Shown here: positions 23,968 to 35,409 of the stretch, piece after piece
How the letters are laid out: each line of letters starts with the position of its first letter
Numbering within the stretch: the first letter of the stretch is position 1
Assembly: GCA_019914945.1 (NCBI GenBank)
Contig: CM034102.1
Coordinates: 16,543,501-16,607,500 of the forward strand
Source: Typha latifolia
Taxonomy: Eukaryota; Streptophyta; Magnoliopsida; Poales; Typhaceae
DNA length: 64,000 bases
Direction of reading: 5' to 3'
The notes under the pieces: generated by a model
What the model was told of the DNA's origin: nothing
The model's database searches: none
The model's input: only the letters and a program-made list of their open reading frames with translations
Position numbers and translations under genes: made by a program

Positions 23968-25617
23968 ATGGCGGAGATGGGGAGGAGGCTTGGGAGATCC
24001 GGGGAGAGGTCAAATTTCGCGGTTACTTGTAGCTTATTGAGTCAATACATCAAGGAGAAGGGTAGCATCGCGGATCTCGGTCTAGGGCTGGCTTCTCGCC
24101 ATGAGCAGACCACCACGAAAGGTGCCCGCCTTTGTTCGGTTTTCTTTTGATTTTTTTCCCCGCAAAATCCCCATTGCTCGGGTGATTTTTGAGACGTCGC
24201 TGCTGAGTTTTTGGTCGAAGTTTAATCATTTCTTTAAAGTTCTTGTGATTTTTGTATTTTTTGTTAGATCTTACTCCTACGATGGCTTGGGTCAGTAGAT
24301 CTATGGTATATTAGACCAATATTTGTAATGAAAAAAAAAGAAGATATAATTTAGGTTTATACGGTGATTGGATCTTGTTCTAAAATTCAAATTATGAATC
24401 ATTTCAGTGAAGGAGGAGAGATATCGGACGCCGACGACGATGAGCTTGTTGCCGGGGGTTGAAGTATTGGGAGTCGGAAAGGGGGAAACGAAGGAAGGAG
24501 GCGTTTCCCCGGGAAAGGCGATGGAGCTCTTCCCCCAGCCCAAAGCCTCGGATGTCAGGTCTGTTTATATAATGGAAATGCCTTCTTGATTTTATTTTTT
24601 TTCCTTTTTAAACTTGCTCTATTGACATCAAACACCTTGAAATTTTATAGTTTTACTTTTGAGTGTGGTAGAAGAATTATTCTTATTTTGAACTGATAAG
24701 TTTGATTGAAAAGAATGGAACAAACCCTTCGTTGCATCTCATGAATAAAAACCGAAACTTTAGTATAACAAACACAATTTTTTTGTCCAAGTGCAAAATA
24801 CACATAAACGACATGTGGACATGCAATTAAGGATTGTGGAGTCCGCTATAGAATCTTTTTTCATATGAAATATTTAAGGGAATTTATATGTGTTATTGAT
24901 CCCTCTTAATGATTTCCTTTTTCTTCTCAGCAATCAAGAAAAGGGTCCATTGACAATCTTTTATGGCGGCAAAGTGCTTGTATTTGACAATTTTCCAGCG
25001 GAGAAGGCCAACGATCTGATGCAGCTAGCTAGCAAGGGGATCTCCACCACTCAGAATTTTGCTTATGTTCCTGCTCCTGCAGCTGCTGCAGTTGTAGACT
25101 TCAAGAATGCTTCCTCTGTTCAAGGTTCAACACCAGTGCCGGCTCCTGCTAGTCCATTACTTGGTGATCAGGTCCATACCCAAAAGCCAGGGCAGCCCAA
25201 TATTTCTGGTAATTAATCTGTCTTGCTTGGCCTTTTGTCAAAAAAAAAAATCTGTCGCTTGGTTCATAGTATGTGATATACTCTAGCAATATTACAATAC
25301 TGAATGCTGTTACTCTTTTGGATTCCAGACATGCCCATAGCAAGAAAGGCATCCCTTCATCGATTTCTTGAGAAGAGAAAGGATCGGTATGTTGTTTTGT
25401 CTGGATGATGGACTTAAAAATTGTTACTTGTGTGCACTTGTACTAAATGACCCTATTCTGGTCTTATAGGCTCAATGCCAAAGCTCCATACCAAGTATCG
25501 GCTTCACCAGCAACATCTGCTTCCGCCAAACCAGAGGAGAATCAGTCTTGGCTTGGATTGGGTGGTCCACAGCCCTTAAAGCCCAGTCTGAGCTTAAATT
25601 CAGAGTGTAACCAATAG
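23968..25617 (+). CDS. JAZ/TIFY10-type jasmonate signalling repressor
   Basis: JAZ proteins repress MYC-type transcription factors in the nucleus and are degraded through COI1 when jasmonoyl-isoleucine is present. Five exons join in phase: 23968-24121, 24408-24558, 24931-25208, 25329-25386 and 25470-25617, giving 262 residues. The N-terminal block SNFAVTCSLLSQYIKEKG (from about residue 15) is typical of the TIFY10/JAZ1-2 group. The TIFY motif is TIFYGGKVLVF at about 110-120. The Jas motif from about 196 starts MPIARKASLHRFLEKRKDRL and continues into NAKAPYQ. The degron core is MPIAR where LPIAR is usual, a conservative change. Intron 4 splits the Jas motif just before the X2PY part. I chose the ATG at 23968 because it places the conserved block at the usual distance. 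Confidence 0.93.
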
Positions 25618-26202
25618 GATGCAGCGAGCAGTGCCATGCTAATATTATTACCTATCTGAAATTCCTGTATCTTTCACAAGATCAGATGCTCTTGCTGTCT
25701 GCAGATCAGAATAAACCTTGTGATCTTATTAAGACCATGGGTGCCTGGATTTTACTCTTTTAGGTCTGTATCTCCTTTCTTTAAGTAAATTAATTGTCAT
25801 AGCTGATGACAATGTTCAGAAAGCTGGTTCAATGCTAACATATAGCAGCTTTTAGCTGCCATGTAGAGAGTAATAACGATAATGCATAGTAGGATACGTG
25901 GTATATGTAATTGTTGTAATTCTTCTTTTCTTTTTCGCTTGTGGTAGCTTCAATGGATGTACTGATCTTGTATCTTTCTAATTCTACTTGTTCACATGCT
26001 GGTAATCCAAAAGAATGATGGATCATATTGCTTGATTGGATCTTTGTCTTTTAAAGTGTGCAACAAACTATAGTTGGTGGCCAAGCAATTGTTAGGTAGA
26101 ACTGGTAAGATACTTGTGTGTTATTCCATTAGCATACACTTAACTTTCATGGCCTTGGTATATGGTCAGTCATTTTTAAGTCGATGCACTTCTTAACGTG
26201 CG

Positions 26203-26585
26203 TTTGGTTGTTGAGAATGGAGGGATTTAGGAAAACTAAGTTTCTTAATGTCATCAAGAAGTGGTTAAGACTTATTGCTTGTGTTTGTTTGTGGGTCTAT
26301 ATAATACTGCAAGGTTTCACCTTCTTTTACTATCTAGTGGAGGAAAGTAGAGATAGGAAAAGTGCAACTTTCCTGGCTGGCCTCGTGACACAGAATCCAA
26401 TTCCATCAGTAGGGAGCAAGATAATTAGGAATGGGATAATAGGTCTTGAGAAGGTGAAGATATCTCCACTCTCCTTTTCTTATAAAGGAAAGGGATATTA
26501 GATTAAGAATGTGATGAAATCAAGTTGGTTTTCAGAAAGTGTGAGGAATTTCCTTCCCCTCTTTCACCTTTCTCAGTCAACCAAA
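26203..26585. mobile_element. Possible MITE with imperfect inverted ends
   Basis: The left end reads TTTGGTTGTTGAGAATGG. The reverse complement of the right end reads TTTGGTTGACTGAGAAAGG. Such TTTGGTTG-type ends are frequent on small plant DNA-transposon relics. The interior is noncoding and no target duplication could be fixed. Confidence 0.4.
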
Positions 26586-27932
26586 TAAAAAGGAAAGAAA
26601 AAAAAAGTGAAGGAATTTTCAGAAGTGCTCACTTTAGGAGACAGTTTGAAGAACTTTCATGTGAGCTCTTCCTACATTCCTTCTTCACTACTTCTCAAAA
26701 AACAAAAAACAAAAAACAAAAATCCTCAGGGTGTTTTATTAAAATTACCTGTGAATAGGATCAATGCGATTGCTTTCTTTTTCATACAACCAATCTGTCA
26801 CATTCATAATTGCAGGATAAAATATCGCATTAAAGTATAGTAAATTAAAAAATATATATAAATAAATGATTTCATTGGAAGACAAGCAAAGCATGTTTAG
26901 AATGAGGCTTCATCTGGAAGCCGAGAGGACCAACTCTAGTGGTCCCAAAAGATGTTCCAGGAACACACTGTTTTAATGTTTGAATAATGATAATAATAAT
27001 AATAATAGTAGGTATGAGAGCATAAATTATTTGAAGGGGAGGGGGTGATAAAGATAAAATAAAGAAGGATGAGGACAGAGGACCGCATTGATGACCTTCT
27101 CACGTTTTCTTAATTTAAGTCCACTGGGGAACAAAGTAGTGAACACATGTGACAAATTATGGTGGAAAGAGAGAGATATTTGACAGCTATGGGTGGAATA
27201 TGAAATTAATTTAAGAGGAGGTGCATTTAATAATTTTGATTAGTTTTGATTTTTGCTTTTAAAATATGTCAAACGTTATAGTAATTTTACAAAATTAGCC
27301 CTTTGATCCTTAGTTATCTTTTTCCTTTATTATTATAAAAGAGCTGCTTTAGAACATCAGTTAAGCACTTAAGCCCCCATAATTGTCAAATAAAAGAAAG
27401 AAAAAATATATATATATATATCAAATTTGCATGGAGATGAGATTTGAGACAGGATTTCTTTGACGCCCAGAAGGATCGAGATTAAGGCCATTTGGAAAGA
27501 AATTTCTAACAGCATATAATTCGTAATTTTCTTTTGTTTCTTTTTTAATATTCCTTTCGAATGAGTTTTTAATACATCCTACTGAGTTTGACCACCAAGT
27601 CAACGGTGTTTTCTATACTACATAATTTGAGGTAATAAAGTTGAAGAATATATAGATTGCTTGTACTTAGCACTGCTGGGAATTAAATATCTTGGATCCA
27701 CTCCATTAAATCCTGGTAATACCGAGGAACTAAGATGCATCGTGTACTCTCCTCACTGGCAAATATATTAGTTTTTCATCTCTTTAATAAAATATAGTAC
27801 GACGACCGTAATACCTTTATGTAAGTATACCTGCTTCATTAACTATAATATCGAGTTTCTTTTGTAATTTTTATTTTGAAAATAATAGAGTATTCTCTTT
27901 TGGTAAGCAATAAAATAAAGTGTTTTCGAGAC

Positions 27933-28076
27933 AATAAAAATAAAGGGGTAAGAATATAGTAGGGAGTAGATAATAATAAAAAAGAAAACGTGTGGTGTTT
28001 TTTATAAATTTTACTAACTTGTTTTGACTAAGAAGAAGCCCACAGAGGAAATAAAAATAAAGGGGTAAGAATATAG
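27933..28076. repeat. 27-bp direct repeat pair, 117 bp apart
   Basis: The block AATAAAAATAAAGGGGTAAG followed by AATATAG occurs identically at 27933-27959 and 28050-28076. It lies upstream of the UBP1 gene. It could be a small local duplication; no function is evident. Confidence 0.85.
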
Positions 28077-28473
28077 GGGGACTTGGCTTGGGCCTTTATT
28101 CTTGGGCTTTAAGTTGCGGATAATAATAATCGTAAACTTAAGCCCAATTGTGGGTTAATTAAAAAGTCCAGATTAGGCCCATGATTGAAAGGAAATTACA
28201 AACTAGCCCTTATTCCCCCGTCTTTGGTGTCGTTGAAGTACCCGTCTTCGAGACCCTTCGACTCCCCTCTTTTCTTTTTTCGATCCCTCGCTCTTTGGGT
28301 TTCTTCTCTTTAATCATCTCTTTCCCCCCTCCATTTCGAGGGTCTCATCTTTCCATTTTACCGCCTTTTTTTTCTTTATTTTTTCCGTCTCCCTAAAACG
28401 CCCAGCTCTCGATTCGATCGGCTTCGTATCGACGTCGTCTTCTTGGAGAAGAGAGGAACCCTAGGGCGAGGCC

Positions 28474-28536
28474 ATGATGCAGCAGCAGCAGCGGATCAGG
28501 CAGCAGCAGGCGTTGATGCAGCAAGCTGCTCTCCTC

Positions 28537-28568
<32 letters not shown>

Positions 28569-31500
28569 GTCGCTTTACCACCATCCGAGCCTCGTGGCCC
28601 CTCCCCAGGTTCGAAATCGGGGTGTTTTTCCCGCTTGTTTTGTCTTTGACTTGTTAAAGATAATAACTTTGCTTGATTTCTATTGGGATTGGACTCTTGT
28701 TTTGGTGTCTTATTGCAATTATTGGGTAATGAGGGTGTTGTAAGTTGCATCTGTCTTGTTTATTCGAGTTAAAAATAACGGTTTGTTACATTTTGTATCT
28801 TACGGTTCTGCTTTTAGAAATTCTGCTTTCTGGTGGTTGTAAATTTTGCTGAGGCATTTACTAGTGGTTTATGAAGCGTATTTGGACGTCACTTTTAATA
28901 AGTTAAAGTTTTTTCTTTCAAATTCTTGGGTGAAGGGGGACGTTGCTGCTAAATAAGCTAAACATACTTCTTAAACTAAATTGTTGTGTACATGTGTGCG
29001 GTATATTGATGGCAAGGCATTAATTCTGTTGTAATTGGGAATGCCCGGACTTCACAGTTTTACAGGATATTTTTTAATCGTTTCTGGTCGAATTTGTTAA
29101 ATTAACTTGCCATTCGTTCATTTCCTTATCATCTTTGTGCAATTTTTACTATTAGGCAATGATTTTCTACGATAGGTCTGGTATGATCTTCTTCCCAGGA
29201 AATGATATGGTAGGATTTTAGGCACAAGAAGTCTGAGTATTAGTTTTATTTGGCCCATTGTAGGACTTTATGCTCATTTTGTACTTTTTTAGCTTGCTAG
29301 TTTTTTTTTCTAATCTTTATGAGGTTAGGTTTTTTACTTTTAGGACCCTTTTTGTTCTTTTCCTTAGTTTTTTATACTTTTATTTTGCAGATAGAGCCAA
29401 TTCTAAGTGGGAATCTGCCTCCTGGGTTTGATCCAAGTACATGCCGCAGTGTGTGAGTGTCGTTAGGAAATCTTTATTTCATTCTTTATTATTATTATTA
29501 TTTTTTTGTCATTTTCTTTGTTGGTTTATGTAGTTGTATGCAGTTCATTTTTGGGGGGAGAACTTGTTCTATTGTATCTTTTGATTTGTGCTTTTTAAGT
29601 TGTTGGCTGGACTTGTATACTGGGGCAATTAGCTGGTCCATGAATCTTTTATTGGCATGAGAAAATACTTTTTCTTTAAGACTAAGATGGGTTCTTTTTC
29701 TGAAAACATTTATCAATTTTCTTTTATTCTAGTCTAACTACCAGACATATTGTATACAAGTTTGCATGTTGTAGAAGGGGAATTAACTGTCTTTGCTTTT
29801 TTCTGTACATTGTTTTAACTTCTTATTCTTTTGTTGAGCACCAAATGCAATAGAATGATTACAAGTTGATGACTCTTTCTCTTGCCTTATGCTTTCTGAG
29901 AACATGTAGATATGTGGGCAATGTTCATATTCAAGTTACTGAGGCACTACTTCAGGAGGTCTTCCAGAGTACTGGTATGGTGGAAGGATGCAAACTCATT
30001 AGAAAAGAGAAGGTTTGTTATACTCTTTTAAGATGTACTTTACTTTGAGAATTTAGGATGTTTTAAGCACTAATTCTCAGTTAAATTGCACTTGCTATAT
30101 TGTTGGATTAAAATTGGCACTTGCTATATTGTTGGATTAAAATTATCACTTGCTATATTGTTGGATTAAAATTGGCACTTGCTATATTGTCGGATTAAAG
30201 TTGTCACTTGCTATATTGTTGGATTAAAATTGGATCCAAAAATCATATCATGGCAACCACAGATTAGGCATTTCTGGTGTTGTGCTAATGCTTTTCACCT
30301 TGTATTGAGATCGATGTATCACGTTTCTCCTTGTGCACTGGCTTTTATGTGTGCGTTGAGACATACATAGATACATCTATTACACAGATATCATATTGAG
30401 TTAATCTGAATCCAATCCCGGTGTATGTGTTTTTACCTGCTGTAGTTGAGTAATCTTGTACCTCTACAGAAAGTGATCACCTATGTTGCATTGCTGAGAC
30501 AATGGTTGATGCATACTACTATAGTATATTTTTGATTCTGATACTTGCAATTAAAACTTCATAACTTGCTATTGTAGCTGTCTGCTACCTGATTTTCGTT
30601 TTAATTAGATTTTTCTCTGATATTGTTGTTCATGGTTCTCTTATTTTTGCAGTCATCCTTTGGTTTTGTTGATTACTATGATCGTAGATCAGCTGCATTT
30701 GCAATTGTAACCCTCAATGGGAGGCAGCTGTAAGCTAGATAAAGTTTCCTATTTGGTTTTACTGCTTGCTTTGCAACAATCTTCTTAAGTACGCTACATG
30801 TACAATTGCAGGTTTGGTCAGCCAATTAGAGTTAATTGGGCATATGCCAGCGGACAGCGAGAGGACACATCAGGTTCAATTTAAGATTCTCAACATACAA
30901 TGTTCTCAGTGCAACTCAGTTTTGCTGTATCTGCATTTTCAAATTCTTCATTAACTTTTGCAGGGCATTTCAACATTTTTGTTGGTGATCTTAGCCCAGA
31001 GGTCACAGATGCTACTTTGTTTGCATGCTTCTCTGTATATCCCAGCTGCTCGTAAGCTTTTAATGACATTTCTATCTATTTTATCATCCATCAAGCTATT
31101 TCAGCAAGTTATTGGCCAAATTATGGAGACTAAGTGCATCTAATTTGTTCATTATTGAATTTCATGGTTTTTTATTTTTCTTTAGAGGTCATTCTAACTT
31201 TTCTATAGTGTTGATTAGTTGAAATTGTTGTCTTTATAGTGATGCTCGGGTAATGTGGGATCAGAAGACAGGACGCTCAAGAGGGTTTGGTTTTGTTTCC
31301 TTCAGGAATCAACAGGTCATTCTTGTAATATATTGCTAGCTTAGTGTTTTTGTAATTTGGGACCATTCATTAACATAGAATTTATGGAACTCTTTTGGCA
31401 GGAAGCCCAAAGTGCTATAAATGATTTAACTGGTATGCTCTGCACTCATACCTTAAGAATATTGACGTAGATGTTTGGACCTTTGAAGTAAAAGATTAAT

Positions 31501-33241
31501 TGTGAGGGTCTTTGTACTTCTGTTTTATATCTTTGACTCACTTTGGTGTGGGAGATCGGGTGCGTTCATTTTCCTTCTTTTTTTAATTGACTTGCAAAGT
31601 ATAGAAGGATTGAAGAGCTTGACTTGATTATAACTTTACCATCTTTCTATTGTGTTAAGTGGAAACCTGACTTTACATAAGTGTTTGTTGATGATTTGCA
31701 GGTAAATGGCTTGGCAGCCGGCAGATCCGTTGCAACTGGGCGACTAAGAGTTCTAATTCTGGTGAAGACAAACAGAATTCAGATTCCAAGAGTGTGGTGG
31801 AACTGACAAATGTTTCGACAGGTAGATATCTTTGTCAACTAATGGATCAACTTTTTATTTTGAAGTTCTTCTTGATAATTCAGGAAAATCCTGCTCGGAA
31901 AGCATTGGTGCAGTTTTTTTAACTGCTTTAGCTTTATTCTTCAATTAACATTAATATTTGGTGTGATATTCTTTATTGACAGAAGATGGACAAGAGAATG
32001 CAAATGATGATGGCCCAGAGAATAACCCACAGTACACAACTGTTTATGTGGGGAACCTTCCTCAGGAGGTGAGTGCCCATCTCTTTTGCATATAGCATAT
32101 CTGCGGAACTATAATACTTGGTCTCTTTCTGTAAAATTTATTTAAATTGTTATCTTCATATATATGCCTATAAATCTTTGAAATGATCCACTCAAGTAGT
32201 CGCATGCTGAAATTTAAACAAGATTAAATTTATATTATATCCAAGTAGTTGGGCTTTTGATGATGCACTGATTGTGCCTGCTGCATGTATTAGGAGTCCA
32301 AACTTCTGATAATTTTGTTGGGGTTCATTGATTTGGTTCAATCTTCTTAGATGCTAAGATCAAGTGAGTTAGATTTACTTGCAGGATCCTTTGCCTTTTC
32401 TGACAAGCCTCAATGATGTTAGGTCACACAACTTGATCTCCATCGGCATTTCCATGCCCTTAGTGCTGGGGTAATTGAGGAGGTCCGTATCCAACGTGAT
32501 AAAGGGTTTGGTTTCGTGAGATACAGCAACCATTCAGAAGCTGCCTTGGCAATTCAGATGGCAAACGGTTGCATTCTTGGCGGAAAGCCAATTAAGGTAC
32601 TCCTTTTTTGGGGTCTATCATAGCATCACAAATGCAAAAAGATATCACTTTATACACCTTACTTGGGCTTATATTGATCTTGAATTCTAGGTTACTTATT
32701 CATGAGAAAACATATTTCCTGCTTTCGAACCTCTTCTTTTTCTGGAGTCTAATTGTTGCTAATTTTTATCACATGGACTGTCATGATTCTTTCTGATTTA
32801 AGAGAGCTGTAATTGGTGATTGAGATTAGGATCAGTATTTTTGGTTCTTCTGAACTTTTCATGCCAGCTTATATGAAATGGTAGTGCAGATGACATTAAC
32901 TGATTCTTTTCCTTCTTTTCTCATGGTAATTTATTTGCTTTTTATAGTGTTCATGGGGAAGCAAGCCAACTCCACCTGGGACAGTCTCCACACCACTTCC
33001 CCCTCCTGCTGCCGGGACTGCTGCTGCTTCTCCCTTTCCTGGAATCGCAGCAACTGACCTCTTGGCTTATGAACGCTTTTTGGCATTAAGCAAAATAGGC
33101 TCTGGCCAGTCATTGATGCATGCCCAGGGTCAGCACGCACTTAAGCAGGCTGCGATGAGAATGGGTGCCGGAGCGAGTCAAGCTATTTATGATGGTGGTT
33201 TCCCAAATGTTGGTGCCTCTCAGCAGCTTATGTACTATTAG
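28474..33241 (+). CDS. UBP1: Oligouridylate-binding protein 1 (UBP1), three-RRM RNA-binding protein
   Basis: UBP1 proteins are TIA-1-like RNA-binding proteins. They bind U-rich introns and 3' UTRs in the nucleus and form stress granules in the cytosol. Twelve exons join in phase: 28474-28608, 29391-29452, 29910-30012, 30653-30729, 30812-30873, 30964-31051, 31240-31315, 31402-31432, 31702-31821, 31983-32068, 32423-32596 and 32948-33241, giving 435 residues. The N-terminus is Gln-rich with an 11-Gln run at about residues 22-32 from CAG/CAA codons. RRM1 has YVGNVH and [13 protein letters not shown]2 has [13 protein letters not shown] and [10 protein letters not shown], and RRM3 has [10 protein letters not shown] and [10 protein letters not shown]. 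The Pro/Ala/Gln-rich tail ends SQQLMYY. A 29-bp minisatellite lies in intron 3. Exon 8 is only 31 bp. Confidence 0.95.
30089..30233. repeat. 29-bp minisatellite, five copies, in UBP1 intron 3
   Basis: The unit begins CACTTGCTATATTGTTGGAT and ends TAAAATTGG. Copies start at 30089, 30118, 30147, 30176 and 30205, exactly 29 bp apart, with one to three differences. It is wholly intronic and U-rich in the transcript. Confidence 0.95.
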
Positions 33242-34545
33242 TTATTGGAGTTGTGCCATCTCCTACTTGTGTCTTGCATGAGACTGACTTTCTTATGTTA
33301 CTTTTTTCCTTCTATACTTAAAATCTATAATAAGTAATTTAAAGGTGGTGCTACCCCTGCTTGCTTAAGAATGTATTGCTGTATTACTATGGACGTGAGT
33401 GTTCGTAGGAATGGCAAATCGGTTACCTTTTTATTAATCGTTTCTTATGTTTTTTTTTCTTCTAGTGGACTGTTCATCAGATGTTATGGTATTATTAATC
33501 TCAAATCACATATGAGTTTAATCAGATAACTTAAATTTTGATGTTTAAACATTTGAGTTTTCTGCATTTTTTTAGCTTGGATTGTGCGGATGATGCTCTA
33601 AATGGAAATCTGTTTATTGTGGTTCTGTGCTTCCAAAGTTAAAAGGTTATTAGGGTATAAAGTTGAATTCTGTTCAATGGAAGTTGGTATTGTATTACTA
33701 GAATTCCCTTCTTAATATCTTGTGCCGAAAAGCAATGGGGTATATTGTTTTTTAACTTAACAGGGTTCGAGAAGTAACTACATGATTAATGTGATCAAGT
33801 TTGATTGTAATTTACTTAAAAGCATTACATTTTTGGTCAAGAACTCAGGTGCTGTATATTTTATTAGTATGCGTGATGAATACGGAGGTGAAAGGAAGAA
33901 GTCCACTTTATTATATGGAGCAGATGGACAGTGCAACTAGCCTACTTATATTTGGATTCTAATATGACTTTAGGCTTCAATTCTTTTCTATGCCGGAAAA
34001 AAAAATTATGGAGTTGTTTCCTATCTGTAGTATTGAATGGAGTTAGTGTAGAAAGCTTGTTTCGGAATCATTTAAACCCTAACAATTTGCAATATTTTGA
34101 TTTGTGAAGATATTAAACCTAATTTTGTGTGATCAAACAGGAGAATTCACAACAAGCTGGACTATAAGAATAATTAAGTTTCCAGGAAGTAAGATTGTAG
34201 TCTTGAAATCCACATAGGTTAATCAAATCGAACTTTGGCTTGAACTATGAATCTGAAGAAGATTTTGTAACACAATCTGGGAGTAACTGAAGTGGAACAA
34301 AATATTATGCAAGTGGAATGTTCATTTGAGCCGAAAATTCTCCCCCAGAAATTGAAGGAAAGATCTAAAACCTTGATCATTGCTTTCTTGATATGAAATT
34401 CAAAACGAAGCAATGCTCAAAACTTAACGGTGCCAAAATTTTCACTACACCATCCTCTTACTACTCACACTTATTTGTGTCCTATTCATGTATACAATAT
34501 ATCTAACATCCAAAATTAGTTTCTCCCAACAGTCCTTTGCTACTG
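33242..34545. other. Convergent intergenic region, UBP1 and FLZ 3' ends
   Basis: AT-rich and T-rich sequence that includes the UBP1 3' UTR. I see no coding exon, RNA gene or notable repeat here. Confidence 0.4.
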
Positions 34546-35409
34546 TCAGACAGCAACTATGCCGGTAAAGAAGAGGCGTCCACCGGAGGAGCACGGCGAG
34601 CTCGAGATCTCCGTCGACGCCGCCGATTTCTTTGGAATTTCCGACCCGCATTTTTCTTGGTACTCGTCGCTGGTGATCTGCCGGTACCGGCACTCGGCGC
34701 TGCAAAATGCCTTCTCCCCTCTGAATTTAACCACAAGATCAATTGCATCTAAGTTAGACCCATGAAATGAAAGTACTTTGATGTGCAACAACAATCATAA
34801 TTGTTTTCGTTATCATCTATAGTTTGATTCACATATACATATAGCTAATATCTACTAGTTATATATATTATATATATGTATGAGAAATTTATGTCATGCA
34901 AATTACCTATACATGTAGATGTCCTTGCCATGGAGCCTCTTCCCACACAAGTAGCAACAGCTAAGGAAATCAGCCACCGGAAAATCCTGATCTCCGGGGA
35001 TCTCCTTTAACCTCAATCGGCCACCAATTTTACTACTCCCATCACCTCCGTAACACATACTTGAAGCGCACCTACCACTACACCCTAAATCAGACACCTC
35101 AAACCTCCTCCTTTGCCCGGCGGTCCGCGGAGAAATTATCGCAATCGGTGCCGTCGCATGAAAATTCGGCGCCCCCACGACGAGCTTCGATAGGCCGTCC
35201 CGGCCACCGCCGGATTTTTCTAGGGCCGCCACGATGCCTAGCCCGATACCGTCCGATGCGCGGTTCTTCCACCCTTTCGGGGACTGCGAATTGCGCTCCA
35301 ACGGGCTCGTCGGGCTAGGGAGGTCATCTGCGATCGACCATCGATCGCCGGGGATCGCCATCGCCTCCGTTAGCTTCCGGATAGACGGTCGAGATAGCCG
35401 GACCACCAT
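34546..35409 (-). CDS. FLZ (FCS-like zinc finger, formerly DUF581) protein
   Basis: FLZ proteins are plant-specific adaptors that bind SnRK1 kinase subunits and respond to sugar, ABA and stress. Two exons join in phase (descending): 35409-34907 and 34720-34546, giving 225 residues. The FLZ domain starts at FLSCCYLCGKRLHGKDIYMY and continues across the intron with RGEKAFCSAECRYRQITSDE. It has the CxxC pair, the FCS signature and the second Cys pair. The intron falls inside the domain, as is usual for the family. The N-terminal part is Ser/Pro- and Arg-rich with no known domain. The tail after the domain is short and ends FFTGIVAV. The ATG at 35409 is the first in the frame. Confidence 0.93.

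Larger units (their letters stand above)
25618..28473. other. Intergenic region between JAZ and UBP1
   Basis: It contains the JAZ 3' UTR, a possible MITE at 26203-26585, several short microsatellites such as the AAT run near 26984-27007, and a 27-bp direct repeat (27933 and 28050). From about 28190 the sequence becomes CT-rich and looks like the UBP1 5' leader. No coding exon is recognised. Confidence 0.45.
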
